64,000 nt of DNA from Nocardioides kribbensis (GCF_015070375.1 NZ_JADCLL010000006.1:277100-341099), one strand, 5' to 3'. Counted from the stretch's first letter, positions 46,060-54,340 are shown. A program made the numbers and translations. Notes: generated from the sequence alone by a model not told the origin.

Positions 46060-46096
46060 CGCCCCCGTCCGCCCCTCCCACGGGTGGGCGGGGGCG
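46060..46096 (+). terminator. Second hairpin before the modification operon
   Basis: A 15-bp stem (46060-46074 with 46082-46096, two G-U pairs, 7-nt loop) lies between the peptide gene and the first modification gene. With the hairpin at 46022-46044 it forms a double attenuator-like element. Confidence 0.6.
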
Positions 46097-46157
46097 TCCC
46101 GGCCCCACCCGCGGCCCCGTCTCCCCCGGGGCCCTCCGACCGGAGAGGCACCACCTC

Positions 46158-47207
46158 GTGAGCACGCCCCCCGCCCACACCCTCCCCCCGGCGTCCGCCC
46201 CCGCGCCGACACCGGCGTCCGCCCCCGCGCCGACACCGGCGTCCGCACCCGCCGGTCGGGTCCGTACGACGCGGCAGCTGCGGCCCGGCACGTCCTTCCG
46301 TCACGACGACGGGGCGTGGGTGCTCGAGACCGCCGACGGCGAGCGCCACGACGTCCGGCTCCCGGCCGCCGAGACCGACCGCCTCCTGCGCGCGCTGCGC
46401 GAGGGCGTCGTGCCGGCGAGCGCCACCGCACGCTCCGCGCTCGCCGCGCTGGTGGCCGCGGGCCACGCCTCGGCACCGCCGCTGGAGCCCGCGGTGGCCG
46501 TCACGGTCGCCGTCGAGGACCCCGCCGCACCCGGCGAGGCCGTCGCCGGGCGGCAGGGAGCCGACGGCGGTGGCCCCGCGGGTCGCCCCGCCCCGGCCCC
46601 GACCGCCGGGTCCGACCGGAGCGCCTGGCTCGCGGAGCTCGGCGCCGCGACCCGCGCCGCCCTGCGCCGCGCGGGCGCCCGGGTCGCGCCGTCGGGCGCC
46701 CCGGGCACCGCCCACACCCCCGCCGACGGCGCCGGCGGCGACGGCACCGGCGCCGGCACCGGCGACACGATCGAGCTGCGCATCCTCACCGGTCCGCCGC
46801 CGGCCCGCCCGACCGGGGGCCTCCGCCCCCCGCCGGGCCGGGTCGAGCCGCTGCTGACCTGCTGGCCCGAGGCCGACCACCTCCTGCTCGCCCCGGCCGC
46901 GGTGCCCGCGGTCGACGCCGCCGCCCGCTGCCGGGCCACGTCGCGCCGACGCCCGGTCACCCCCGCCCCGGAGCCCGTCCCGGCCACCGGCCTCGCCGGC
47001 GACGACCCCCACCGTCCCTCGCCGCGCGCGGTCGAGCTCGCCGCGACCACGCTGGCCCTGGAGCTGCTGCGCCGCGCGGAGCGGGCCCGCCTCCTCGGGG
47101 GCACCCCCGCCGCCGACCGGCAGGACCTGCTCCTCACCCGCGTCGACCTGACCGCCCTGCGCGTCACCCAGCACCCGGTGCTGCCGGTGCCGGCCGCCTC
47201 GGCGTGA
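46158..47207 (+). CDS. Degenerate ThiF/RRE-like partner protein of a YcaO cyclodehydratase (putative)
   Basis: A 349-residue protein. After a repeated Ala-Pro-Thr-Ser leader (APAPTPAS twice) comes a beta-strand/winged-helix region, RTTRQLRPGTSFRHDDGAWVL...RLLRALREGVVPASATARSALAALVAAGHA, which resembles the peptide-recognition N-terminus of ocin-ThiF-like and SagC-like proteins. The rest has ThiF-like segments (HLLLAPAAVPAVDAAARC) but no ATP or CxxC zinc motifs. I propose it binds the leader and presents it to the YcaO enzyme. GTG 46158 follows GGAGAGG. It overlaps the hydrolase gene by 4 bp. Confidence 0.65.
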   Translation: MSTPPAHTLPPASAPAPTPASAPAPTPASAPAGRVRTTRQLRPGTSFRHDDGAWVLETADGERHDVRLPAAETDRLLRALREGVVPASATARSALAALVAAGHASAPPLEPAVAVTVAVEDPAAPGEAVAGRQGADGGGPAGRPAPAPTAGSDRSAWLAELGAATRAALRRAGARVAPSGAPGTAHTPADGAGGDGTGAGTGDTIELRILTGPPPARPTGGLRPPPGRVEPLLTCWPEADHLLLAPAAVPAVDAAARCRATSRRRPVTPAPEPVPATGLAGDDPHRPSPRAVELAATTLALELLRRAERARLLGGTPAADRQDLLLTRVDLTALRVTQHPVLPVPAASA

Positions 47208-48859
47208 GTCGCCCGACCCCGCTCCCGGCGCGGCCCGAGGAGGACGCGGCGCCCCTGGAGTCCCGCCACGACCTGGGCGGCCTCGCCACGTGGGCGTGGC
47301 GACCGGCGGGCGCGCCCCGCGCCGTGCTGGTGGTCCGCACCCCCTACGGCGCCGAGGCCCACCGGGCCGAGGGCGCGGGCTGGGCAGCGCACGGCCTGGC
47401 CCTGGTGGTGCAGGACGTCCGTGGGCGCCACGGCTCCGACGGCGACTTCACGCCCTACGCCGGCGAGGCCGCCGACGGGCTGCGGCTGCTCGACTGGGTA
47501 GGCCGGCGGTGGGAGGCGCCGGTCGTGCTGCACGGGGCGTCGTACGCCGCCCACTGCGCGGTCGAGACCGCCCGAGCCGTCGCGGACCGCGGCGCGGCGC
47601 TCGCGGGGGTGTCGCTGGCCGTGCCGGCGCTGGGCCTGGGCGAGACCGCGCGCACCCGCGACGGCGTGCTCTGCCTGGAGTCGCGGTTGGGGTGGTGGAG
47701 CGAGCACGCCCACCGCCGGGGCGGGGAGCCTCCGGCCGCTGACGTCACGCTGCGGCACCTCGCCCGCCACCTCCCCGTGCGCGACCTCGACGCCGCCGCA
47801 CGGGCCGCGGGGGTCGCGCTGCCGTCGTGGTCGCGCGTCGTCGCGGCCCGGCGCGACGACGACCGGCTCGCGGCGCTCGGCGCCCTGGGGGCGCCGCTGC
47901 TCGTCATCGGCGGGCTCCGCGACTTCTTCGCCCAGGACGCCGTCGACGTCGCAGGCGCCTGGGGCGGCCCCTCCCTGCTGGTGCTCGGTCCGTGGGCCCA
48001 CGACCTGCGCGGCTCCGCGCGCGCCCGACGCACCCTCGACTGGCTCGACGCGGTCCTGCCCGACCCCGCGCGCGAGGACCGGCGCGCCCACCGCCCCGCG
48101 GGGGTCCACCTGGTCGACGCCCGCGGCGGCGTCGACGAGCTCGCGTCGTGGCCGACGCCCGCGCGGTCGGTGCGACTGCGGGGCGGCTCCTTCCCCGCCG
48201 ACCCCGAGGACCCGCACCCCTCCCCGCCGCTCGGCAGCCGCGTGCTGCCGGCCGGCCGGGTCGACCGACTGGTCCTCGCCCTGCCCGCCGGGCTCGGCGG
48301 GCCCCGCGGCCTGGTCGGCGAGGTCGCCGTCACCGTGCACGCCGGTGCCGCCACGCCCGACGGCGCCACCACCACCGGCGCGACCACCGCCGGCGCCGAC
48401 CCGGAGCAGGAGCACTGGTGCGTGTCCCTCGCCCTGCGCGAGCGCACGCCCGCCCCGGCCCCCGCCCACGGAGCCGCGGCATCCCCGGCACCCACGCCAC
48501 CCACCGCACCCCCGGCACCTCCCGCCACCGACCCGACCACCGACCCGACCACCGACCCGACCACCGACCCGACGACCGCCACCACCGACCCCGAGGCCGA
48601 CCCCGCGACCGACCCCGCGACCGACCCGGGCGTGCGACTGCTCGAGGTGGCCCACGGCGCGGCCGTCGGGCCGCGGGTGCGGCTGGGTCCGGTGGCGGTG
48701 CCCGCCGACGACGTCGACCGCCTCGTGCTGGTCGTCTCCGCCCACTCCTTCCCCCGCCACGCCCGCGACCTGCAGACCGGGGAGGACGCCCTCGCCGGCG
48801 CCACCACCCGTGTCCTGCGGCGCCGGGTGCACAGCATCGACCTGGAGGTCCCCGCATGA
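47204..48859 (+). CDS. CocE/NonD-type alpha/beta hydrolase, X-Pro dipeptidyl-peptidase-like
   Basis: A 551-residue S15-like hydrolase: the strand VVRTPYGAEAHR, VVQDVRGRHGSDGDFTPY, nucleophile in HGASYAAH, acid near GGLRDFF and base in LGPWAHDLRG. A C-terminal jelly-roll domain follows but is split by a repetitive TDPT-rich linker (48530-48625 nt). Relatives hydrolyse esters, amides or X-Pro peptide bonds, so removal of a leader peptide or tailoring of the modified peptide is a reasonable role (inference). GTG 47204 and ATG 48856 overlaps tie it to the flanking genes. Confidence 0.82.
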   Translation: MSRPTPLPARPEEDAAPLESRHDLGGLATWAWRPAGAPRAVLVVRTPYGAEAHRAEGAGWAAHGLALVVQDVRGRHGSDGDFTPYAGEAADGLRLLDWVGRRWEAPVVLHGASYAAHCAVETARAVADRGAALAGVSLAVPALGLGETARTRDGVLCLESRLGWWSEHAHRRGGEPPAADVTLRHLARHLPVRDLDAAARAAGVALPSWSRVVAARRDDDRLAALGALGAPLLVIGGLRDFFAQDAVDVAGAWGGPSLLVLGPWAHDLRGSARARRTLDWLDAVLPDPAREDRRAHRPAGVHLVDARGGVDELASWPTPARSVRLRGGSFPADPEDPHPSPPLGSRVLPAGRVDRLVLALPAGLGGPRGLVGEVAVTVHAGAATPDGATTTGATTAGADPEQEHWCVSLALRERTPAPAPAHGAAASPAPTPPTAPPAPPATDPTTDPTTDPTTDPTTATTDPEADPATDPATDPGVRLLEVAHGAAVGPRVRLGPVAVPADDVDRLVLVVSAHSFPRHARDLQTGEDALAGATTRVLRRRVHSIDLEVPA

Positions 48860-50262
48860 GCCTGCTGTCCGTCGACGACCTCGTCGACCCCGTCTGCGGC
48901 CTGGTCCGCGGCCTGCACCCCGTCGACCGTCTCGACGGGATGCCCCCGGCCTACGTCGGCCTGACCGCCGAGGTCGCCGACGCCCGGGCCCTCGGGGCCG
49001 GCGCGTGGCCCAACGACCTGGTCTCACTCGGCACCACCTTCGCCGACCCCGCCGGGGCGCGCATCGCCGCGATCGGCGAGGCCGTCGAGCGCTACTGCGG
49101 CAACCACGTGCCCCACGGCCTGCGCCGCGCCAGCGCCGCGACCCTGCGGGCCGAGGGCCACCGGCTGCTGGGGCCGGACGACCTGCGCTTCTTCGCCGAC
49201 TGGCAGCACGCGACCCCCGGCTTCCCCTTCACTCCCTTCACCGACGACGTCGAGATCGCCTGGGCCGAGGGGGTCGGCGACGAGGGGCCCTTGCTCGTGC
49301 CCGCCTCGTGGGTGCACCTCAACTGGCGCAGCGGCGAGCGTCGTCGCGAGCCGTGGCTGCACCCGCTCAACTACGCAGGCATCGCCACCGGCCAGGACCT
49401 CGCCGACGCCACCCGCCGCGGCCTGCTCGAGCTCGTCGAGCGTGACGCGCTCTCGCTGTGGTGGCACCTGCGTCGACCCGCGCCGGGCATCGACGTCGAC
49501 TCCGTGCCCGGCCTGCGCGAGCACCTCGCCGGAGGCCGGCTCGAGGCCCACCTGCTCGCGCTGCCCACCGACCTCGGGGTGCCCGTGGTCGCCGCGGTCG
49601 TCCACGACCGCGAGACCGGGATCGTCGCGGGCGGCTTCTCGGCCAAGCTCGACCCGGTCGAGACCGCCACCAAGGCCGTGCTCGAGGCCATCCACAGCTG
49701 GGTCTTCACCCGCGGCATGCTCGAGGCCGACGGCTGGGTCTTCGGGGCGATGGAGGCCGGCGTGCTGTCCTCCGGGCTCTACTTCCCCCACCGCCCGCAG
49801 CGCGACTACCTCGACCTGGTTGGCGAGCACTGCAGCCGCGTGCGCGACCTCGGGGCCCAGGCCCAGGTCTGGCTCGACCCGCGGGTTCAGGAGCGGCTGC
49901 TGCCCCGCTTCACCCACCCCGGGCGGACGGTGTCGGTGCACGACCTGCCCCACCCCGACGAGGCCGACCTGCGGGCCGCGCTGCGCGCCGGCGGGCACGA
50001 GGTCGTCGTCGTCGACCTCACCACCCCCGACGTCGCGCTCACCCCGCTGCGGGTCGTGCGCGTCTGCGCCCGAGGCCTGGTGCCCAACGCCCCGGCGGCC
50101 TTCACCTACCTCGGCCTGCCCCGGTGGCGCCAGGTCGCGCGCACGCTGCGCCCCGGGCTCCCCGAGTCCGCCGGGTCATCCGGGTCATCCGGGTCCTCCA
50201 CCGGCGTCGTGGACCCCGACGACCCGGCCTCCCTGCTGCTGCTGCCCCCGCCGAGCCTGTGA
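48856..50262 (+). CDS. YcaO family cyclodehydratase
   Basis: A 468-residue YcaO protein. These ATP-dependent enzymes activate peptide amides to form thiazoline/oxazoline rings, thioamides or amidines. ATP/Mg-binding glutamates sit in ARIAAIGEAVERYCG (68-82), GLLELVERDA (189-198) and ETATKAVLEAIHS (269-281). The C-terminus ends LLLLPPPSL: a Pro-rich tail like the PxPxP end of azoline-forming YcaOs. ATG 48856 overlaps the hydrolase stop (ATGA) and the MFS gene starts at its stop (GTGA). No TfuA is present, so azoline formation is favoured over thioamidation. Confidence 0.92.
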   Translation: MSLLSVDDLVDPVCGLVRGLHPVDRLDGMPPAYVGLTAEVADARALGAGAWPNDLVSLGTTFADPAGARIAAIGEAVERYCGNHVPHGLRRASAATLRAEGHRLLGPDDLRFFADWQHATPGFPFTPFTDDVEIAWAEGVGDEGPLLVPASWVHLNWRSGERRREPWLHPLNYAGIATGQDLADATRRGLLELVERDALSLWWHLRRPAPGIDVDSVPGLREHLAGGRLEAHLLALPTDLGVPVVAAVVHDRETGIVAGGFSAKLDPVETATKAVLEAIHSWVFTRGMLEADGWVFGAMEAGVLSSGLYFPHRPQRDYLDLVGEHCSRVRDLGAQAQVWLDPRVQERLLPRFTHPGRTVSVHDLPHPDEADLRAALRAGGHEVVVVDLTTPDVALTPLRVVRVCARGLVPNAPAAFTYLGLPRWRQVARTLRPGLPESAGSSGSSGSSTGVVDPDDPASLLLLPPPSL

Positions 50263-51572
50263 GCGCCACAGCGTCCGTCGGGCGGGACCGCGAGGACAGC
50301 GCGTGGGCCGTGCCGGCCTACCGGCTCTTCCTGCTCGCGCGCAGCGTCGCCCTCGTCGGCAACGCGCTCACGCTGGTGGCGATGCCCGTGCTCGTCTACC
50401 GCCTCACCGGCAGCGCGGCGCTCACCGCGGCGATGACCGCGGTCGAGACCCTCCCCTACCTCGTCGTGGGCCTGCCCGCGGGCGCCCTCGTCGACCGCTG
50501 GCACCGGCGGCGGGTCATGGTGGTGACCGCGGTCGGCAGCGGCCTGGCGATGGCCACCGTGCCTCTCGCCCAGGCCCTCGACGCACTGACCTTCCCCCAC
50601 CTGCTCGCGGTCGGGGCCACGCTGGCCTCTCTCTTCGTCTTCTCCGACGCCGCGTCCTTCGGGGTCGTGCCGCAGATGGTCGGGCGCGCCCGCGTCGCCT
50701 CGGCGACCTCGACGCTGGTGAGCGTCGGCACGGCCATCGCCCTGGTCGGCCCCGCGGTCGCCGGCGTGCTCGTCACCGTCGTCGATCCTGCGTGGGTGCT
50801 CGGCGTCGACGCCGCGGCCTACCTCCTCTCCGGCGCCGTGCTCGCCCGCCTGCGCTGGCCCGGCAGCGAGGACCGCCGCGCCTCGGCGCCCGGCAGCGGC
50901 GACACCCCCGCCGACCTCGCTGCCGACGGGCCCGGCCCCAGCCTGCGTCGTGAGATCGGCGAGGGCCTGCGGCACCTGTGGCAGCAGCCCGTCGTACGCC
51001 GCCTCACGCTGCTCGGGATCGGCGCCAGCCTGGCGGGCGGGGCCACCACCGGGCTCCTGGTCGTCGTCGGGGTCGAGCAGCTCGGGCTCGCCGACGACGC
51101 GCCGCAGCTGGGCTGGCTCTACTCCGCTGCGGCGGCCGGCACCTTCGTGGCCAGCCTGGCCCTGCCCCGGCTGCAGCGTCGCCTGGGCGTGGGTGTCATC
51201 ACCACCGGTGGCTTCGCGCTCGCGCTGGTGATGCTGCTGGCGCTGTCGTGGAGCGCCTCGCTGGCGCCGGCACTGGTCGCGGTGGCGCTCTTCCACCTCG
51301 CCACCACGTCCCTCATCGTGAACGGGATCGTCACCCGCCAGGTGCTGACCCCCGAGCCGCTGCAGTCGCGGGTCAACACCACCGCCCGACTCATCGCGTG
51401 GGGCGGCAGTCCGCTGGGCGCCACCCTGGGCGGGGTCCTCGCCGAGGTCGCCGGCACGGGCTGGGCGCTCCGTCTGGCCGCCGTCGGGCTGGCCGCCAGC
51501 GTGCTGGGAGCGCTGCTCACCGGCCTGCTCGCCGTGCCGCGGCTGGGCGATCTCGAGGCCCCCGACGACTGA
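50259..51572 (+). CDS. MFS transporter, putative exporter of the modified peptide
   Basis: A 437-residue major facilitator protein of the DHA/enterobactin-exporter (EntS)-like type. It has about 12 hydrophobic segments, the loop 2-3 motif GALVDRWHRRRVMV, and a central cytoplasmic loop rich in Gly/Asp (ASAPGSGDTPADLAADGPGPS). The GTG 50259 overlaps the YcaO stop (GTGA). As the last gene of the peptide operon it most likely exports the product. EntS-like MFS proteins export siderophores in other bacteria, consistent with a metallophore role. Confidence 0.9.
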   Translation: MSATASVGRDREDSAWAVPAYRLFLLARSVALVGNALTLVAMPVLVYRLTGSAALTAAMTAVETLPYLVVGLPAGALVDRWHRRRVMVVTAVGSGLAMATVPLAQALDALTFPHLLAVGATLASLFVFSDAASFGVVPQMVGRARVASATSTLVSVGTAIALVGPAVAGVLVTVVDPAWVLGVDAAAYLLSGAVLARLRWPGSEDRRASAPGSGDTPADLAADGPGPSLRREIGEGLRHLWQQPVVRRLTLLGIGASLAGGATTGLLVVVGVEQLGLADDAPQLGWLYSAAAAGTFVASLALPRLQRRLGVGVITTGGFALALVMLLALSWSASLAPALVAVALFHLATTSLIVNGIVTRQVLTPEPLQSRVNTTARLIAWGGSPLGATLGGVLAEVAGTGWALRLAAVGLAASVLGALLTGLLAVPRLGDLEAPDD

Positions 51573-51665
51573 GGAGGCTCCTCGTCCCGGCCGACCCCGG
51601 AACCGGCCCCGGGACCCGGGCCCCGGTCGGCGACGACCCCCTCGGTTGGTGCTTCCTCCGTGCTG

Positions 51666-51695
51666 GGGGGAGGGGCACGACCGTGCCCCTCCCCC
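51666..51695. terminator. Strong bidirectional terminator
   Basis: GGGGGAGGGGCACG (51666-51679) and its exact complement (51682-51695) form a 14-bp stem between the peptide operon and the convergent dapC gene. It marks the right end of the peptide gene cluster. Confidence 0.75.
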
Positions 51696-51805
51696 TGGCA
51701 CGCGACAGGTCTGCTCCGACGAGGCCCGGCGCCCGGGCTGCCGTGCCGGCGCTGCGGCGACGGGGCCGTGGAGGCCGCCATGGCGACAGGTCGCCCGCCG
51801 CCGGG

Positions 51806-52930
51806 TCAGCGGGTGAGGCGCTCGACGGCGGCGTCGACCCGCTCGTCGGTGGCGGTGAAGGCGACGCGCACGTGCTGGCGACCGGCGACGCCGTAGAAGG
51901 CCCCGGGCGCCACGAGGATGCCGCGCTCGGCGAGCCAGGACACGGTGTCCCAGCAGTCCTCGTCACGGGTCGACCAGAGGTAGAGCGAGGCCTCGGAGTG
52001 GTCGACGCGGAAGCCGGCGTGCAGCAGCGCCTCGCGCAGCCGGGCGCGGCGGGCGGCGTAGACGGCGTGCTGGGCCACGACGTGGTCGTCGTCGTCGAGG
52101 GCCGCGGCCATCGCGACCTGCACCGGGCCGGGCATGATGAGGCCGAGGTTCTTGCGCACGGCGAGCAGCTCGGCGACGACCGCGGTGTCGCCGGCGACGA
52201 AGGCGGCGCGGTAGCCCGCGAGGTTGGAGCGCTTCGACAGCGAGTGGACCGCGAGGATCCCCTCGAGCGAGCCGCCGTTGACGTCGGGGTGGAGCACCGA
52301 GACCGGGGTGGTCTCCCAGGCGCACTCGAGGTAGCACTCGTCGGAGACCAGCAGGGCGCCGCGCTCGCGGCACCAGTCGACGACCTTGCGCAGGTGCTCG
52401 GGCGGCAGCACCCGCCCCGAGGGGTTGGACGGCGAGTTCAGCCAGACCAGCGCCGGCGTCTCGGGGCCCAGCGAGGTCAGCGAGTCGGTGGCCACGGCGC
52501 GGGCCCCGACGAGGGCGGCGCCGACCTCGTAGGTCGGGTAGGCCAGCGCGGGGTAGGCGATGAGGTCGCCGGCGCCCAGGCCCAGGTGCAGCGGCAGCGC
52601 GCCGATGAGCTCCTTGGAGCCGATCGACGGCAGCACCTGGTCGGCCCCGAGGCCGCTCACGCCGTGGCGGCGCGCCAGCCAGTCCACGACGGCCTGGCGG
52701 GTGCGCTCGAGGCCGACGGTGGTCGGGTAGCCCGGCGAGTCGGTCGCGCCGGCCAGGGCGCGGCGCACGACCTCGGGGGTCGGGTCGACGGGCGTGCCGA
52801 TGGAGAGGTCGACGACGCCGTCGGGGTGGGCGCGCGCCCGGGCGGCGTGCCCGGTGAGGGCGTCCCAGGGGAAGTCGGGCAGGCGCGCGGAGACGGTGCC
52901 CCGCGCGCCCGGCCCGGCCGTGTCGCTCAG
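51806..52930 (-). CDS. dapC: Succinyldiaminopimelate transaminase, apparently with a CTG start
   Basis: A 374-residue PLP aminotransferase (fold type I). PLP lysine lies in HSLSKRSNLAGYRAAF; the substrate/PLP motif LVWLNSPSNPSGRVL and SDECYLEC are present, as is the family start RLPDFPWDAL...DLSIGTPVDPTP. It transaminates N-succinyl-2-amino-6-ketopimelate. No ATG, GTG or TTG occurs between the ferredoxin stop and the conserved region. CTG at 52930 overlaps that stop as CTGA and gives (M)SDTAGPGARG before the conserved block, so I infer a CTG start coupled to fdxA. Confidence 0.9.
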   Translation of the reverse strand: MSDTAGPGARGTVSARLPDFPWDALTGHAARARAHPDGVVDLSIGTPVDPTPEVVRRALAGATDSPGYPTTVGLERTRQAVVDWLARRHGVSGLGADQVLPSIGSKELIGALPLHLGLGAGDLIAYPALAYPTYEVGAALVGARAVATDSLTSLGPETPALVWLNSPSNPSGRVLPPEHLRKVVDWCRERGALLVSDECYLECAWETTPVSVLHPDVNGGSLEGILAVHSLSKRSNLAGYRAAFVAGDTAVVAELLAVRKNLGLIMPGPVQVAMAAALDDDDHVVAQHAVYAARRARLREALLHAGFRVDHSEASLYLWSTRDEDCWDTVSWLAERGILVAPGAFYGVAGRQHVRVAFTATDERVDAAVERLTR

Positions 52931-53253
52931 TGGTCCTGGTTCTGCGGGGGGAGGGCGGCGATGAAGGGGTGGTCGTGGTCGATCTCCCCCATCTTCGCGG
53001 CGCCGCCGGGCGAGCCGAGCTCGTCGAAGAACTTCACGTTGGCGTCGTAGTAGTCCTTCCACTCCTCCGGCGTGTCGTCCTCGTAGAAGATCGCCTCGAC
53101 CGGGCAGACCGGCTCGCACGCACCGCAGTCGACGCACTCGTCGGGGTGGATGTAGAGCATCCGCTTGCCCTCGTAGATGCAGTCGACGGGGCACTCGTCC
53201 ACGCAGGCGCGGTCCTTGACGTCGACACACGGCTGGGAGATGACGTAGGTCAC
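52927..53253 (-). CDS. fdxA: 7Fe ferredoxin
   Basis: A 108-residue ferredoxin with an N-terminal [3Fe-4S] pattern (CVDVKDRACVDECPVDCIY) and a [4Fe-4S] CVDCGACEPVCPVEAI pattern, as in M. tuberculosis FdxC/FdxA. It carries electrons for P450s or other oxidoreductases in the cytoplasm. GTG 53253 lies behind CAGGAGG. Transcription likely starts from TAGGCT (53319-53314), which shares two bases with the -10 of the divergent GNAT gene. It is coupled to dapC, the same pair as Rv1177-Rv1178. Confidence 0.94.
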   Translation of the reverse strand: MTYVISQPCVDVKDRACVDECPVDCIYEGKRMLYIHPDECVDCGACEPVCPVEAIFYEDDTPEEWKDYYDANVKFFDELGSPGGAAKMGEIDHDHPFIAALPPQNQDH

Positions 53254-53313
53254 CGGGATCCTCCTGGGAGTGGAGATCCAGGCCGGGGCCTGGGGGTGCT
53301 GATGGACTCCCAC

Positions 53314-53323
53314 AGCCTAGTAT
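53314..53323. promoter_or_regulatory. Two divergent -10 boxes sharing two base pairs
   Basis: AGCCTAGTAT contains TAGGCT on the minus strand (53319-53314, for fdxA) and TAGTAT on the plus strand (53318-53323, for the GNAT gene). They overlap by TA, so RNA polymerase cannot open both promoters at once. Confidence 0.7.
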
Positions 53324-53329
53324 CCCGGC

Positions 53330-54334
53330 GTGCCCGACGCCGCCCCCGCCCACCGCTTGGGTCCGCACGTCGTGGGCACGCGGGTCGTGGTGAGGCGGAT
53401 CGTGCGCGGCGGCGGCGCCTCGGGCGACGAGCCCGAGACCGGCCCCACGGGCGGCCCGGCCTTCACCGACCTGCTCGGCACGTGCACGGCCTGGGGCGCC
53501 GAGACCTGCACGATCGCCCCGGAGCGGGGCGAGCCGGTCGAGATCGCGCTGCGCGACATCGTCTCGGGCAAGCCGGTGCCACCTCGCGCGTCGGTGCGCC
53601 AGCGGGTCTCGGCCCGCGAGGCCGAGGGCCACTCCTTCTCGGCCTTCCCCGACGTCGAGCGCCGCGACCTGGGCGACTGGGTGGCCCGCACCGACCCGAT
53701 GCCGGTGGGGAGGCCCTTCAAGCGCGCCAACTCCTGCCTGGCCGTGGGCGACCCCGGCGTGCCGGTGGCCGAGGCCCTGACCCGGGTCGAGGCCTTCTAC
53801 GCCGAGCGCGACCGGCCACCGCTGCTGCAGGTCGAGGCCGACGGCCCGGTCGAGGCCGACGCGCTCGCCGCGGGCTGGCGGCTGCTGCCGCACGGGGAGG
53901 TCGAGTTCCGGCTCGGCTCGCTGGCCGCCGTACGCCGGCGCCGGCGCGGCCTCGCCCCCGCCGTCGACCGCACCCACGTGGAGGTCACCGGCGACCGGGC
54001 GCTCGCGGTGGTCGCGACCTCGGCGGGCCGCATCGCCGAGGGCCGCGCCATCCTCGACGGCGACTGGCTGGGGCTGCACGCGCTCAAGGTCCGCCTCGAG
54101 CACCGCCGCCAGGGCCTGGCCGGCGAGGTGATGGACGCGCTGCTGGAGTGGGGCGCCGAGCGCGGGGCGAGCACTGTGTGGCTGCACGTCGAGACCGACA
54201 ACGAGCCCGCCCTCGCCCTCTACGACGGCCTGGGCCTGCTCCCCCACCACCTCACGCGCTACCTCGTGCCCCCCGGGGTCGCCGCGTGGCCGGGCGACGG
54301 CTTCACCGGCGGCGGCCCGGGCAGCGGGACCTGA
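53330..54334 (+). CDS. GNAT family N-acetyltransferase
   Basis: A 334-residue protein with a small N-terminal beta domain (HVVGTRVVVRRIVRG...TDLLGTCTAWGAET, resembling an SH3-like HVRV module), a middle acyltransferase-like region and a C-terminal GNAT domain with the acetyl-CoA loop HRRQGLAGEVM followed by VWLHVETDNEPALALYDGLG. The acceptor is unknown; it could acetylate a protein or metabolite. GTG 53330 follows TAGTAT with a 6-nt spacer (leaderless). It is divergent from fdxA-dapC. Confidence 0.85.
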   Translation: MPDAAPAHRLGPHVVGTRVVVRRIVRGGGASGDEPETGPTGGPAFTDLLGTCTAWGAETCTIAPERGEPVEIALRDIVSGKPVPPRASVRQRVSAREAEGHSFSAFPDVERRDLGDWVARTDPMPVGRPFKRANSCLAVGDPGVPVAEALTRVEAFYAERDRPPLLQVEADGPVEADALAAGWRLLPHGEVEFRLGSLAAVRRRRRGLAPAVDRTHVEVTGDRALAVVATSAGRIAEGRAILDGDWLGLHALKVRLEHRRQGLAGEVMDALLEWGAERGASTVWLHVETDNEPALALYDGLGLLPHHLTRYLVPPGVAAWPGDGFTGGGPGSGT

Positions 54335-54340
54335 GCCCGG

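Noticed and set aside
48530..48625. CRISPR-like array suggested by regular short repeats
   Set aside because: The 12-bp units are in frame, have no spacers and code a TDPT-type linker within the hydrolase.
46301..49027. Long minus-strand frame opposite the ThiF-like, hydrolase and YcaO genes
   Set aside because: No family features; the plus strand has three overlapping genes with ribosome-binding sites and motifs.
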